DNA of 64,000 nucleotides from Cricetomys ansorgei (lineage: Eukaryota; Chordata; Mammalia; Rodentia; Nesomyidae), in contig JAMJFZ010000770.1 of the NCBI GenBank assembly GCA_026225945.1, positions 3,132,001-3,196,000 on the forward strand. The letters run 5' to 3'. The notes below the pieces were generated by a model. That model did no database searches. It saw only the letters and a program-made list of their open reading frames with translations, and was not told where the DNA came from. Both the position numbers and the translations under genes were made by a program. Below, in pieces: positions 37,859 through 50,380 of the stretch. The stretch's first letter is position 1. Every line of letters starts with the position of its first letter.

Positions 37859-39387
37859 AGGGACACAGAAGGTCAGATGGAGTGTCACAGAGAATCAGGG
37901 AGGGGTCAACAGAGTTTCTTTTCCCAGGACTACCAGTACCGGCCTGATCAAAGCTCTGGACCCCCTGACCCTTCTCCTGGGAATTCCCTGCAGGGCCAAC
38001 ATCAGCCAGGATTGGGGAAAGCCACTAATTTGGGATATTTGCTTCGTTTCTGATGCAAACAGAATCCTCCATGCTTCCCAGCCTCTTTCCCACCAGCTCT
38101 CTGGCTCCATGTTTGTCCCTCATTGCTAGCACTTAGGGCAGAGCTTTCTCACTGCCTATCTCTTCCAGGGTCCCTAACACAATCTGGCCTGTGGAGGTTA
38201 AGTCTATAGACAGGTACTCAGGGGGAGTGGGAAAGGTTCTGAACTTTCTGAGCTGAAGTTTAGAGGTTGCCTGTTGTGCCCTTCCCCTCAGGCTCAACAG
38301 CCTATGGGGACATGTATGGGGCTCAGCTGTAGTTATTATGTTTGGATTGGTGCAGTACTGAGGTTACCACTGGGGGACTGTTGATGTCATTAGTAGTATC
38401 CCAAGAACTTGACTCCCAGGGGACAGGGGTGCAGTATGTGTGTATGATCCAGGTAGTCTGGCCAATAAAGGGTGAAAGCCACAGCTCCCCACCTCCAGGG
38501 AGGCCCCTGGGCCTTGGGTCAAAGGCAAAGATTTTGTGCCTGGCCAATACTGGCCAGTCTTGTTGTTCTGGTTTGTTAAAATAATTCTAGCTGAGTTGAG
38601 CAAGAAAGTCCTGGGGTCAGGAGCAGGCTGTAAGGACTTCAGGCTAACTTCAGGCCAGCAAGCCAGTGAGTCTCCTGTCGCCAAGTCTGGGTATGCAGAA
38701 GAGTCTCTTTGCTCAAGCTGCCTTTTATTCCTGAAGAAACTAAGGTCAAGAAAGGGTTTATCGCACACAAAGGTGTGACAGAGCAAGCAAACTGGAGCCT
38801 GTGACACTAAAAAGCCTCACACACTGCCCACCCTGTTGAATCTGAGCCCCCAAGAAAGACTTAGAAGGTAGGGTCCCTTCGCCATCAGTAAGGTAACTAA
38901 CTGGGCAGCTGTATCTCAGAGAGGCCTGTTGTACTTCAGCGAGAGCCCCAAGGCATGGAGACAAAGGGTTGCCGTAGACCAAATGTATGCTAGAACACAG
39001 CTAGTCTGTGCCAGGCCTGGCTGTCAGGTACCTAGACTCTGGGAGGGAAACCTGGCAGAGTATTTAGTGTCAGTATGTCAAAGGGGGAAAGCATTGTCCC
39101 AGAGACAAGAGAGAAAGGGGACTTGCCTAGGGGCGTATATATATTGTCCAGGTGTCGCAGCTGCTGTTCTGAATCTGAGGTCTGCATGTGCCCCTTGCTA
39201 GTCACCCTACTTCACTCAAGTGACTACCTGCTCCCTGGGCATTAGTTCCTTAACCTGTAAAGTGGGTACAAATGCTCCCATGGCTGATGGATTGGAGTGA
39301 GTCTAGTCAGGCCTCCAGGGCTCAATTCAAGTAGCCTGGAGCCCAAGCGTCACACTTGAATTGAGCCTGGGAAACTTAGAAGTTGGT

Positions 39388-39515
39388 GTCAAAAAAAAAT
39401 AAAAGCAAAACAAAACAACAAAACCAAAACCAAAAACAAAAATAAAAAAACCAACAAAAATAAAATAAAAAATAAGACAAAACAACTCCAAACCAAACCA
39501 AACCAAACCAAAACC
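39388..39515. repeat. A/C-rich simple repeat (AAAAC, AACCA units)
   Basis: About 125 bp of AAAC, AAAAT and AACCA units with four clean AACCA copies near 39492-39512. No SINE body is obvious upstream. Confidence 0.85.
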
Positions 39516-41873
39516 CTTCATGTCCATTTGTTGTCTGCCGCTGAGTGGTTTTTAATTTATATCCTAAAAGTAAGTTGGATCTGGGGGAGTTTGGAACCGG
39601 CCCTCAGAGGTCACTGTGGGGACACAGAAAGAAGTGTGTCAACCTTCAGGCTTAGTTGCTTCTGGTTAGCGAGGGATCCAAGCCTGCATCCGTGTGTGTG
39701 TTGGGGAGGGCTTAGCCTCCTTGCCCTGCATTCATCTCTTGCAGGCAGCACTGGGGTGAGGGTGGTGACCCTGTTCCCTGCCTACCTAGAAGATGGAGCC
39801 CCGGAAAACAGATTAAGTGCCAAGGTTGACTTCTGTGCCCTTCCTCTCTCCAATTTCCTCCTGCAGCAGGCTCTCCAGAGCTTACAGGCCTGTGCAGTTG
39901 GGGCCATGTTTGGTGTGGGGGGGGGACGACAGCAGTGGGACTTCCAAGGGCTCCCTTTGGTTGTGAGGCAGGCTGGAGCACAGGAGCAAGCACATCGTGG
40001 GGACGCAGTGAGGGGGGCCAGGGAACTAATACAGGTCTTTCCCTAGTATTCTCTGCCTATTCAGACACATCTTCTCTGCCCAGGCAGATATCAAGGGGTC
40101 CGCCTGGAGGAGTCTCTCCTCTGGGAAGCTCTGCACCACTGTTCACTCCCAACCCCCACCTGGCATTGAATCCTGCATTGCTGCTCACTACCAGAACAGA
40201 CCCCATAGCTACTGTCCTTACTTGAGCACAGCTCTCGATCTCCTGCTTCTTTGTCAGCAGAAGCTCTGTTCTCCTGGTCTGTGGGCTGGGAGCCTGGGAG
40301 CATGAGCTTCTGAGTTCCTACAGTGTTTCATGACTACTGTGGTTACCCACAACAGGGACTTGCTAAATGTCTGCTGAATGAATGGATGAATGACAAAGCC
40401 AAGGCAGGGCTGGTCTCTGGTCCATCCAGGCTGGATGTCAAGGTCTCACTGAGGTCTATAATCTAGGTAGAACCAAACATGCGGCAGTATGTGGGGAAGC
40501 ATATTAGTTTGTTTGATGATTTACTGTGCTACCGCTACAGGAAACTGGCGTGGAAACTGTGGGCTGGGCAACATCTGGCCCTCTCTATGGGGCTTAGGCC
40601 AGACCCAGATCCCACAAAGAGGATTAGGCAGTTGGGAGGAGAGGGAAGCTTGGGGGCTGAAAGAAGGTCAAGGAAGACAGGGCCATGCTGGTGGCTTGAG
40701 TGAGGCAGGTGGGACCAGCTTCCAATAGAAGAGCCCTGGGAGGGTCTGTGACTCCTTTCAGGTTCAGATGGGCCTCAGCTAGAGACTAAGCAGCTTTTGA
40801 GTTTGGGTGTCATGGTAGTCAGTTTTGAGTGTTAGTGTCCTCCTCTATAAAATGGGCAGCTCAAAGGACGGGTGGATTCTGGGAGGTGGAACATGGCACA
40901 GGCAGCTCAGCTTTTCTCAGAACAAGAGAGTCCAATGTGGTTACCATGTCTCTTCTTCTAAGCCAGATAAAGCTGGGATCTGCCTCCTTCCTGCCTGGAG
41001 CTTCTAGAGAGACATCATTCCTGGCTGGCCATTCACCTCCAGACTCCATTACACACCCAGGACAAGCAGACTCCCCACAGTGTCATCCATACACCCTTCC
41101 AGGGCCACTAACGGCCGTCTGAGGGACTGTCCTTGCCAGTTTCATATTTCTAAATGCAGGCCACATGGTTGAGGGACACTGAAAAGCTACAAAAGACTCA
41201 AGTTCTGGGCCTCAGGTTCCAGATCCTGCCCAGTCTGGATCCCAGAACCCTACCCAGGTCTCTGGACACCAGGGGCCTTTGCTTAGGCTGCTTTGTGGCC
41301 CAGGGATAGTCTGGATGTGGCCAGCAGCTTGGCAAACTGGCATATACATGCATGGTTTTGCATGACTTAGCAGTGTCTCCTAGCTGGCAAAGATCCATGC
41401 TACTCTTGCTGCCTACACTGTAAGCTTAAGAAAGTTTTATTTATCATGGGGTTTAAAGGCCTTGGCAGAGGAGGCCACACATGACAAAGGAAGGATCAAT
41501 TAAGATTTTTTTTGTCAGATGGATGAATGTAACAGGGCTCAATACATGCTCTTGAGTGAGCAGATAGATGACCACAGGTGAGCACAATAAATGCTCATCA
41601 ACTGAAGGAATAAACAGCTGTGGAAAAGGAAAGCCTAGTCCTTCCAAAGTCAAGCTGCCTGCTGCTGATGTAGCACTGGTCCCCACAGCATGCTTCTCAT
41701 CAAGTATGAGGAAGGCATACAACCCATGGAGACTGTCTCCCATGTCAGACCCAAGGTGGAGGCACCTGCAGGGCCAGCTTGCAGCATGGGCAGCTGTGCC
41801 CTCAGCATTTGGGACCCATAGATAGACACATGGACAAAACTCTGGTTCCACATCCACACTTCCCAGTGTGCTA

Positions 41874-42140
<267 letters not shown>

Positions 42141-43368
42141 CTATGCAAGGACTAGCCACACTGCAGCAGGATGAGGCCAGGGACCCACTTCAGAGATGAG
42201 ATACAGGGCTAGTAAAGGGCAGAGCCATCAGACATTTAAGTGCTCTATGGATGTAGGTAACTGGGGAGGGGTCCCAGAGGGTGTTTGGAAGGTAGTACCC
42301 AGTCTTGATACTTGAAACCTGCTGGCTCTGGGGTGCCATTCTAACCACCCACCACCTCCTACCGTCTGCACTTCAGCCTAGGTCCTCCCTGTGTGTGTCA
42401 GGAGAGGGGACCCACACAACTGGGAAGGAGGACTTGATGCATGGTGTCTGGATCATCATGCTCTCTATAGTCTATATACCAGATGTCTATACACCAGGCG
42501 TCTATAGCCTGGTGTATGTAGCTTAGTGTTCCTAATTCCAGAGCACCTCCAGCTCCCCAGGCCCAGATTTTCTGAGCACTGTTGAAGCGATTCCCTCCTG
42601 CCTCACTATAGGAAGTCAGCATCCTTGGGTCTTCAGACTTACTTCAGGCCTGTAGGCTGGCAGCATGGAGAAGATGAAAAGATGTCACTTCATCCTTAAC
42701 GCTGACTCACAGCTTCCTGGGTCCTTTTCATTTGGCACTGAGACCAGGAGGCAGAGGACCAGGCCACAGGGCAAGTTCAAGGTACATGATTTACAACTGG
42801 CACTTGTCTCTAGTGGTAGGTGAGGCCCTGCAGGGTATCGCCGAGGTTCCATAGAAACCTGGTGCACACATACAGGATGCTAGCAGGTCTAGACCCCTTG
42901 GTGCTGGTAGGGACAGCAGGACTGCACTGGTCTAGATGGCCTCTGTAACCCACCTGTGGCGTGAGTCAACTCACAGCCAAGGCAGAGCGGATAGTGAAGC
43001 CCATCCCAGAATGGGCTGTGGGAGCCCCTCATGGTTCAGGGCTCTGGGATCACTCTGCACGTGCCTCTTATTAATCTAGGACAGTCCCTTCCCCTATCCC
43101 AGCTTTAGTCACCCACTGTAAGATGTGGTGACAGACTGGCAAGTGGCCATGGGAGTTTTGGTTCCTTGTGCCTGTCATATAAGGAAAGACTTACAATGAA
43201 GAGAGTGAACTCTACAAGAACATCCCTCTTGATGGAGAAAAAGGAAGAGAAATAGAGGGGAGGAAAAGGACAAGAGAGCAGTAACAGAGATTGTATCATG
43301 GGGGCTGGCTGAGGATTAAATAAAACTGGGCGTCTGGCAAGTGGGGCTGTTCCATATGGGGCTGCCCT

Positions 43369-43384
43369 CCCCCCCCCCCCCCCC
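43369..43384. repeat. Poly-C (C16) homopolymer
   Basis: Sixteen consecutive C bases in the intron between the first two coding exons. Confidence 0.9.
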
Positions 43385-44756
43385 GTTTAGTCTCCAGAGA
43401 TTCCCTGCCTCCCCTGTAGGAGCCCAGCTGTGTGAGGCTCTCAGGTTTTGCTCTCTAAAGCTGCAGCTCCTTAGACAAGATCACCAAGATGGGGGTGGGG
43501 AGGGGAGCATACACAGCCATGCCCTGCGGAAGGATGACTGCATGGCCTTGCTTCTGCGTGTGTTGGCTCCTAAATGCGCCTTTCAGAAATCTCGGGGTTG
43601 CCAAACCAGTGATTTCGGAAACCACTGGGGCTCTGATGGAGCATTACGGCCCAGCAGCTCTTTCTGGCTGGCATTTCCCCTGACAACCAAGTGTTTCATT
43701 TATTTATGTGATGTCATAAGCAATCAGCAGTGTCAGCAACCTCTTCACACCACTCTCAAGTGGCCATACCAATGCCCTTTAGAGCTCTGACCTCCCAAAT
43801 GGCCTTTGAGGCCAATCCCCAAGCTTGCTCCTGTTCAGACCCTGTTTGAGCACCAGCTTTTCTGTATCTTGTCAGCCTGAGGTCTCTCCTCCTCTCCATT
43901 CACAGCTGGCTCATTATGGGGTGCATCTCACAAAACAGTAGCACCTCCTTAGCTTGCTGCTGCCTGGAGCTCTGTAGCCTCAGCTGAGGCCTTTCTCTCT
44001 GCTCTAGTTGCTGGTTTCAGCCTCATTACGTACATAGAAAGACTATGTCTTAATGACACACAAAGTACACACCTGGCCCAAACTCCACCTCGGTCAGCCA
44101 TGGAGTCACGCAGCCCTGAGGACATCGCTGCATCTCAGAGCTCTCATTTGTGAAATGTGGGGTGGAGACAGGGGTAGTGGCAGCTTGTAGGCTGTGACCA
44201 AGTATAGAAGTGTGGGAGAAGCCTGTTATAGAGTGGGGCCAGGTATAGCAGGTGGCAAGTGGTGCTTCCCTCTCTTCTCTTATGAGCCCCTAGACTCTAG
44301 GGGATAAAGCAACTTCCTAGGCACTCCTGGCCTCTTGACTGCCACAAGGTAAGGTCTGAATGGAGTGATGGGTGGGTATCCAACTATTCTATGACAGCTT
44401 CTCTACTGAAGCCAGCCACCTGGCCACTTCACAAGGGACTCCGGTGGCCCAAGGAAGAAAAGGGGCTAGGCTGCAGTAAGGATGAACAGTCTATAACAGG
44501 AACACATTTGAATCACTGGCAGTGGCTTCAAGCAGTGGCTGGTTCTAGACACCAATGCACTGCTTCCCAATAGAAAGCTTGCCCTTCTCCACAATTCTTC
44601 AGGGGACTAGAGCTATATCCATGGTTGATGACTATGTGGGCAGGCACTGGGCACACCAATGCTCCAAATGAGGCTGTTTCCCCAGGAGGTGATAAATTCA
44701 GCTTCTTATCAATCCAGCTGCTCACTGGTCCCTCTGTGAGTCACACAATTCATCCA

Positions 44757-45060
44757 TGTGTTTATCCATCCATCCAGAACAAATCTATCCATATATCTAC
44801 CTGCCCCTCTATCCATCCATCCTTCCATCCATCCTTCCATCCATCCATCACTTTATCTATCTCTTATCCATCTACTCATTCATCTGCCCATTTGTCTAGA
44901 AGCCAATTTATCCATCCAGTCACCCATTCATCCATCTATCCACCTATCATCTATACCTACCCACTCATCTAACTCCCCACCCATATGTCCATCTACCCAC
45001 TCACTCATCATCTTCTTATATAACCACCTATTGGTCCACTCTCATCTATACTCACCCAAA
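44757..45060. repeat. (CATC)n-type tetranucleotide region
   Basis: Cleanest at 44800-44850 (CATC/CCTT units), then degenerate CATC/CTAT motifs over about 300 bp. ORFs rich in Ile/His/Pro/Ser arise from it. Confidence 0.85.
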
Positions 45061-45884
45061 ATACTATGGCCCCACCCTGGATTCACTGAGCATCAGGTAG
45101 GACACTGTAGACTTTGAGACCTCAGCTCAAGAGGGGAGCAGGATAGGTGATGTAACTGGATGATCAAGAAAGCCCTGAGCTCAGGCAAAGGGTGTGCAGA
45201 TGCTCAGAAGGCTGCCTAGGGCCTGGGGAGGTTGCTAGGCACAATGAGCTGATTCACAGTGCAGGATTCTCCCCTGTGGCATTGAGATGACCAGAAGCCC
45301 TGAGAAGGGAACCCTGTGAAGTGGAAGCCTTGGTTTTCCCAGCACTGACAGGCTAAAGAAGAGGGACAGCCAACCAAAAGGGCTGCAGAGAAGGGTTGCA
45401 CAATACTAGGGTGTTCTATAACCCCAGAGACTGCTGGAGGCAGGAGTATGGTCAGGAAGGCTGTACTGGAAGGGTTAGGTGCCAAGAATCCAACACTGTG
45501 AGGCCCAGGGTAGGAGCAACAGCCTGCACCAGCCAGGGTCCACTCAGAAGACATATTTGTCATCCATGCATGCAAAGACTCTTCTTTCTATTCTGATTAA
45601 GTTGTGATGCCTGAGATTCAACAGTCCTTGGCTGGAAGTTGGGCCCAAAGGTAGAGCATCATTCTTAGTCATCTCTGTGGGGTGTATAGTGAGGGGCTCC
45701 CAGCTTCCCAACAACCCATGCCAAGGATGCTGGGGGTAGATTGCCACTGGAGCACAGTCAGAATGTGGGTAGGAGGGAGAATCCCCCACATTATAGAATG
45801 AAGTCATAACACCGCTGAAAAAGTTTTCCCTTTCTGTGTCTCAGTTTTATTTTCCATAAAATGATTTAGTTTCCCAGAACCTTT

Positions 45885-46042
45885 TCTTCTCATAACTTTT
45901 TGACATAGGGTCTCATGTAGCTCCTGCTGGCCTCAAACTCGCTATGTAGCTGAAGTTGATCTTGCACTCCTGATCTTCCTGCTGCCACCTACCTAGTGCT
46001 TGGATTCACAGGAGTCTGTCACTATACCAGGTTTTTCCTCTT
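45885..46042 (-). mobile_element. B1-type SINE (antisense)
   Basis: 'catagggtctcatgtagctc', 'ggcctcaaactcgctatgta' and 'cctagtgcttggattcacag' are a reversed B1. It ends about 285 bp from the first coding exon. Confidence 0.7.
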
Positions 46043-46281
46043 TACTGTGAGCAAACAGCTGGAGCAGGGGGCCAGAGAGCATAGGTCTGAGAAGGGAGGA
46101 GGCAGGAGGACCATGGTGTTAGGTACCTTACTGGGGCTTATCAAGCTCAAAGTATAGAAGTGAAGTCCAGGGAAGGCAGGACACTGGCCCAAAGTGGCAG
46201 AGCTGGTGGGAGAGAGGCAGTGCTGGTGTGTGTCTGTGTCAGGCTGGCACCCAGGGACCGTCCTGCTGCAGCTCAGACCTA

Positions 46282-46455
<174 letters not shown>

Positions 46456-46960
46456 TCACTAGATGAGGCTATGTTTGACAACCTGGCACAGCCTTCCAGC
46501 TACCCACCCACTTCAACATCAGCAGTCCTGTCCTAGAGGGGCCCTGGGTGCCCGGCTTTATCTTAGAGTTTTCCAGCAAGGGGGGTTGTGCTTTTTCTAT
46601 CTCCCACCCTCACCCGTCCCTCCTTTCATTGTCCTGGTACCTGTCTAATGTTTGTATTCCTTGATACCCAACATCTTGTCCATCATTATTTCTTAAATCA
46701 TTTCAATGACTGTCTGTTTGTTGATGTGCTGGATAGTTTTATGTCAACCTGACACAAGCTAAAGTCATTTGAGAGAAGGGAACCTCAACTATGAAAATGC
46801 CTCCATAAGATCAGGCTTTAGGCATGAAAGCCCATGGGGCATTTTATCAATTGGTGATTGATGAGGGAGAACCCACCATCAACCCAGAGGGGCCACCCCT
46901 GGGCTTGTGGTCCTGGGTTCTATAAGAAAGCAGGCTGCGCAAGCTGTGCAGAGTAAGTAA

Positions 46961-47214
46961 TTCTGTCCATCGTAGGAAGCTTCTAGCAAGTACAAGGAGC
47001 TTGCACCTCCTCATCCAGCAACCTCTGGGCCCCAAGGCTGCTTTTCTCTTATGAGTGTTGGCAGGACCCTAGGTCTCACTTCAGGAGGCGAAGAGACAGG
47101 ACCATTCTAGATCAAGCTAGCCCCCACAAGGTCTCTGGATTCAAAGATCCACAGGATATCAGTAGCAAAATTATCCCCAACCTGTCAGTCCAGTCTGTTT
47201 TGTTTTGGAGAACC
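46961..47214. repeat. Duplicated segment A (copy 1), partner 48914-49167
   Basis: 254 bp aligned without gaps at offset 1953; four differences, all transitions (about 98.4% identity). The segment contains no recognised mobile element. Its first about 11 bp could belong to URR1 itself, which leaves the direction of copying open. Confidence 0.95.
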
Positions 47215-47284
47215 AAAGCAGAATCCTGGCTTTCCTGTTTCAACCTACAGAATAGGTTCTGGGGAGTACCTGGGGATCCTTGCT
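47213..47284. repeat. Duplicated segment B (copy 1), partner 47849-47920
   Basis: 72 bp aligned without gaps at offset 636; three differences, all transitions. It directly follows segment A with a CC shared at the junction. Confidence 0.93.
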
Positions 47285-47596
47285 CCAGTGTCTGTATCAG
47301 CTCCCGATCCTCCAGGCCCTCCTCTCCCCCATTTGATTTCCTGCTTTGGCTTCCCTCAATGGGCTATAATTCAGTGTATGTAAGTTAAATAACACCCCCC
47401 TGCCCCCAAATTGCTTTTGGTCATGGTGTTTCATCACAACAATAGTAACCTGACTGAGACAAGTGGTCCATCCATCCCACATTTCCTATACCCACCCCCA
47501 CATGGTCGGTTTCCATCAGCACAGGGCCCAGAAACGCTGCAAGATTTCCAGTGCTGGGGCCAGTGCCAGACCCATGAAAATGACATGTTCTAGGAA

Positions 47597-47692
47597 CTCT
47601 TGGCACACATGTACATAAGTGAAGCATTTGGAAAGCTGAGGCAGGAGGATCATTAGTTTTGCTGAGACTCTTCCTCAAAAGAAAAAAGCCTG
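47597..47692 (+). mobile_element. B1-like SINE fragment
   Basis: 'gaagcatttggaaagctgag', 'gcaggaggatcattag' and an A-rich end suggest a truncated B1-like copy. Confidence 0.45.
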
Positions 47693-47848
47693 CATTTATC
47701 CTAGGTCACACACTAGGTGACAACTGGTTGAGATTCTCCTGTGAATGGTCAGGTGCAGGTCCAGGCCCTGGATACTGGCAGATACTGCAATAGTCTCACT
47801 TTGTAGATGAGGAAACTATGATTCAGTTTACAGTTGATCCTATAAGAG

Positions 47849-47920
47849 CCAAAGCAGAATCCTGGCTTTCCTGTTCCAACCTACAGAACAGGTTCTGGGG
47901 AGTATCTGGGGATCCTTGCT
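47849..47920. repeat. Duplicated segment B (copy 2), partner 47213-47284
   Basis: Same orientation as copy 1; identity begins at 47849 and ends at 47920, with unrelated sequence on both sides. Confidence 0.93.
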
Positions 47921-48193
47921 GGAGGCTGGTTGGGGTGCAGAGCCCCTTGGCACCTCCAAGGTCCTTGAAGCAGAGGTTGTCTCCTTCTCCTAAGTGTACT
48001 TGTATAGAGTCTCAGCCAGCATTCAGACAACAAAGGAAGGCTCTTGGGGCCAAGGACCCATAGGGGAGACAGGGACAAGGGAAGACCCAGAGCAGAAGTA
48101 GGTATACCATCTGCCAGGTTATCTTGGTTCTTGGTACTATTTGAGGGCCTGAAATAATGGCAGCCAGGTCCCTGTAAAGTATGTGATTTCTGA

Positions 48194-48380
48194 GGCTGGA
48201 GAGATGGCTCAATGGTTAAGAGCATTTGCTGTTCTTGGGAAGGACCTGGGTTTGTTTCCCAACACCCATAGGATGGTTCACAACCATCTGTAACTCCAGT
48301 TTCTTGGGATCTGACACCCTGCTCTGGCTTCCTCGGGTACCAGGCATGCATGTTGTCATATATATTTAATCATTTAGGCA
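48194..48380 (+). mobile_element. B2 SINE
   Basis: 'ggctggagagatggctcaat', 'ggttaagagcatttgctgtt', 'ggttcacaaccatctgtaac' and 'gggatctgacaccctgctct' are a clear B2. The copy lies between duplicated segments B and A. Confidence 0.88.
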
Positions 48381-48913
48381 AACACTCATACACATATGGG
48401 AGTGGGTGGGTTGGGTGGCTTTTGAAGCAGGCTAGGACGAGGATATTGTGCCAAAGGAACCCAGAAAATCAAGGCCAAGTCAGCTCAATGACTGGCTGGG
48501 GACAAGAAAGGAAGTACAAAGAAACCTCAGGTCTGCAATAACCTGTACCCCAGTTCAGAGGCTATAGCAATCCAGGAAAAGACCTTTATGGCCCAAGCTG
48601 CTGGCAGGAGGCACTGTAAAAAAACTCCACCGTACTCAGAAACTGGCACTATGGATACTCCAAAGTCCTCTGGGCACCTCTTCCCATTACTTCACAAGCA
48701 CAGAGGTGTCCTTTGTCAGGATGTCTCTGTGCAGTCCTCTCTGGCTTTGAAGCTTTGGTTTCCCCAGACAGAAGACAAGCAGATGACAAGAGGATCTGGA
48801 GACCCCATCAAGTTCTGCCTCCAAGGAGAATCTTTCAGGATGGCCATGCCATTTTGGATCAGGAATACAGAGAAGCCTTGACACATGCTTGTACATACTG
48901 TAGCCTAAAGGTG

Positions 48914-49167
48914 TTCTGTCCATCATAGGAAGCTTCTAGCAAGTACAAGGAGCTTGCACCTCCTCATCCAGCAACCTCTGGGCCCCAAGGCTGCTTTTCT
49001 CTTATGAGTGCCGGCAGGACCCTAGGTCTCACTTCAGGAGGCGAAGAGACAGGACCATTCTAGATCAAGCTAGCCCCCACAAGGTCTCTGGATTCAAAGA
49101 TCCACAGGATATCAGTAGCAAAATTATCCCCAACCTGTCAGTCCAGTCTGTTTTATTTTGGAGAACC
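48914..49167. repeat. Duplicated segment A (copy 2), partner 46961-47214
   Basis: Same orientation as copy 1 and flanked by unique sequence. Similarity stops sharply at 49167, where copy 1 switches to segment B. Confidence 0.95.
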
Positions 49168-49344
49168 CAAAACCCACAATGATTTTGTCCAAGATGACAT
49201 GGTCTATTTCTACTCAGGTCTGGGTTTCAGGCTAGCTTCTGTCTTATGGAATGAAGATGTGACCAGCTGGGCTTCTAACACCTGTGAGACTCTTAGGGTA
49301 TCAGACAGATTGATGTCAGGAAACATTATAGATCACAGAGACCA

Positions 49345-49475
49345 GTGGGGTACCCTCTAATACACACAGTCTCACTGTAGCTCAGACTCATAGGCGATCC
49401 TTCTGCCTCAGCCTCCCCAGTGCTAGGATTACAGATGCCTAGTTATCACATGTATGTATTTATAAAATAAAATAT
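49345..49475 (-). mobile_element. B1-type SINE fragment (antisense)
   Basis: 'cacagtctcactgtagctca', 'cttctgcctcagcctcccca' and 'gtgctaggattacagatgcc' are a reversed B1 part. Confidence 0.6.
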
Positions 49476-49527
49476 CCAGCTGAAGAAAGAGGCCCATACA
49501 AGGCAGGGTGACATGCAATACACTTAA

Positions 49528-49640
49528 AACTGTTTTTTTTTTTTCTACACAGAGGCTTTCTGTATAGCGCAGGCTGGCCTTGAACCCATGATGTTCCTGT
49601 TTCAGCTTCTTGAGCCATTACACTTAGCTGAGGTGTCATT
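49528..49640 (-). mobile_element. B1-like SINE (antisense)
   Basis: After a T-rich run (reverse of the A tail), 'gcgcaggctggccttgaacc' and 'cctgtttcagcttcttgagc' give a shortened reversed B1. Confidence 0.6.
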
Positions 49641-50072
49641 TTAAAACTGATGCCATCAATGGTGAAGAATGGGATCATTAATATCAGGAATGAATGGAAA
49701 CGATGGGCCTGAATTCCACACCACAAGGGCAAAAGGGTCCAGGGCTTGAGGAGAAGTTAGCACTAGGCATGAGAAATTGGTCATGGAGGGGGCAGTCTGG
49801 CTTCAGTACCTGCTGTTTTTGTTGGTGGCCCAGTTCTGAGGCATGGCTGACTTTCTCCATTCTTAAAGCCTTCAAAAGGTAAAATGCAAGGAAGCTGCTG
49901 GTTGGGCTAAGATGTAAGCCTCTGCCTTTCCTGTATATTCCTATCTCAAGCCATGACTGGGCTCCCAAAGATGTCATTGTTCCACTCAACCTGTCCAAAG
50001 CCAGGTGTTTCCAAGGCCACCCAGAATCTGAGCTCAGCACTCTGCTGTAGTGAAGTGGTGAGAGCCTGGAAG

Positions 50073-50086
50073 CCAGCAGAGGGCGC
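50073..50086 (+). promoter_or_regulatory. Candidate CTCF core motif
   Basis: CCAGCAGAGGGCGC matches the CTCF core CCASYAGRKGGCRS at all 14 positions. A weaker minus-strand AGAGGGCGC occurs near 50173-50182. The surrounding 150 bp is locally CpG-richer than the rest of the intron. Binding is not shown by sequence. Confidence 0.55.
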
Positions 50087-50289
50087 CCCGCTGCCGCAGA
50101 CGCACTATTTATCTGTATTTGCCTCCAGACACCTTTAGAAGTTCTTACAGACCCTTAGTGGCTACAGCTCCAGCGCCCTCTCCCACTCCACTGCCTTCTG
50201 AGTAGGTGTGCGCTCAATCGGGGACCTTGATTGGGATCTGGCTATCTCTGTCCGTGCAAAGACTTTCTTAGCCTGGGGATCTGCAATGG

Positions 50290-50380
50290 GTGCTTGCTCT
50301 GCTGCTCTCCCACTGTGTGAACAGGGCAAGAAGCTGGGCCTCAGTTTCTCTATTTGTAAAATGGAGGGCTGGGCTAGTCA
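50290..50380 (+). repeat. MIR-like fragment
   Basis: 'gcctcagtttctctatttgt' and 'aaaatggagggctgg' match the MIR 3' half. Confidence 0.5.

Larger units (their letters stand above)
46731..47462 (+). mobile_element. URR1-type hAT element split by a chimeric insertion
   Basis: The left part (46731-about 46960) reads 'ggatagttttatgtcaacct', 'acaagctaaagtcatttgag', 'tgggttctataagaaagcag'. The right part (about 47287-47462) reads 'tgtctgtatcagctccc', 'gcttttggtcatggtgtttc', 'caatagtaacctgactgaga'. Both match URR1 in the same orientation. Between them about 324 bp (46961-47284) is foreign to the element and repeats two downstream segments of this window. Confidence 0.7.

Noticed and set aside
44625..45117. 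ORFs with Ile/His/Pro/Ser repeats suggesting a low-complexity protein
   Set aside because: Frame-independent translation of the CATC tetranucleotide tract.
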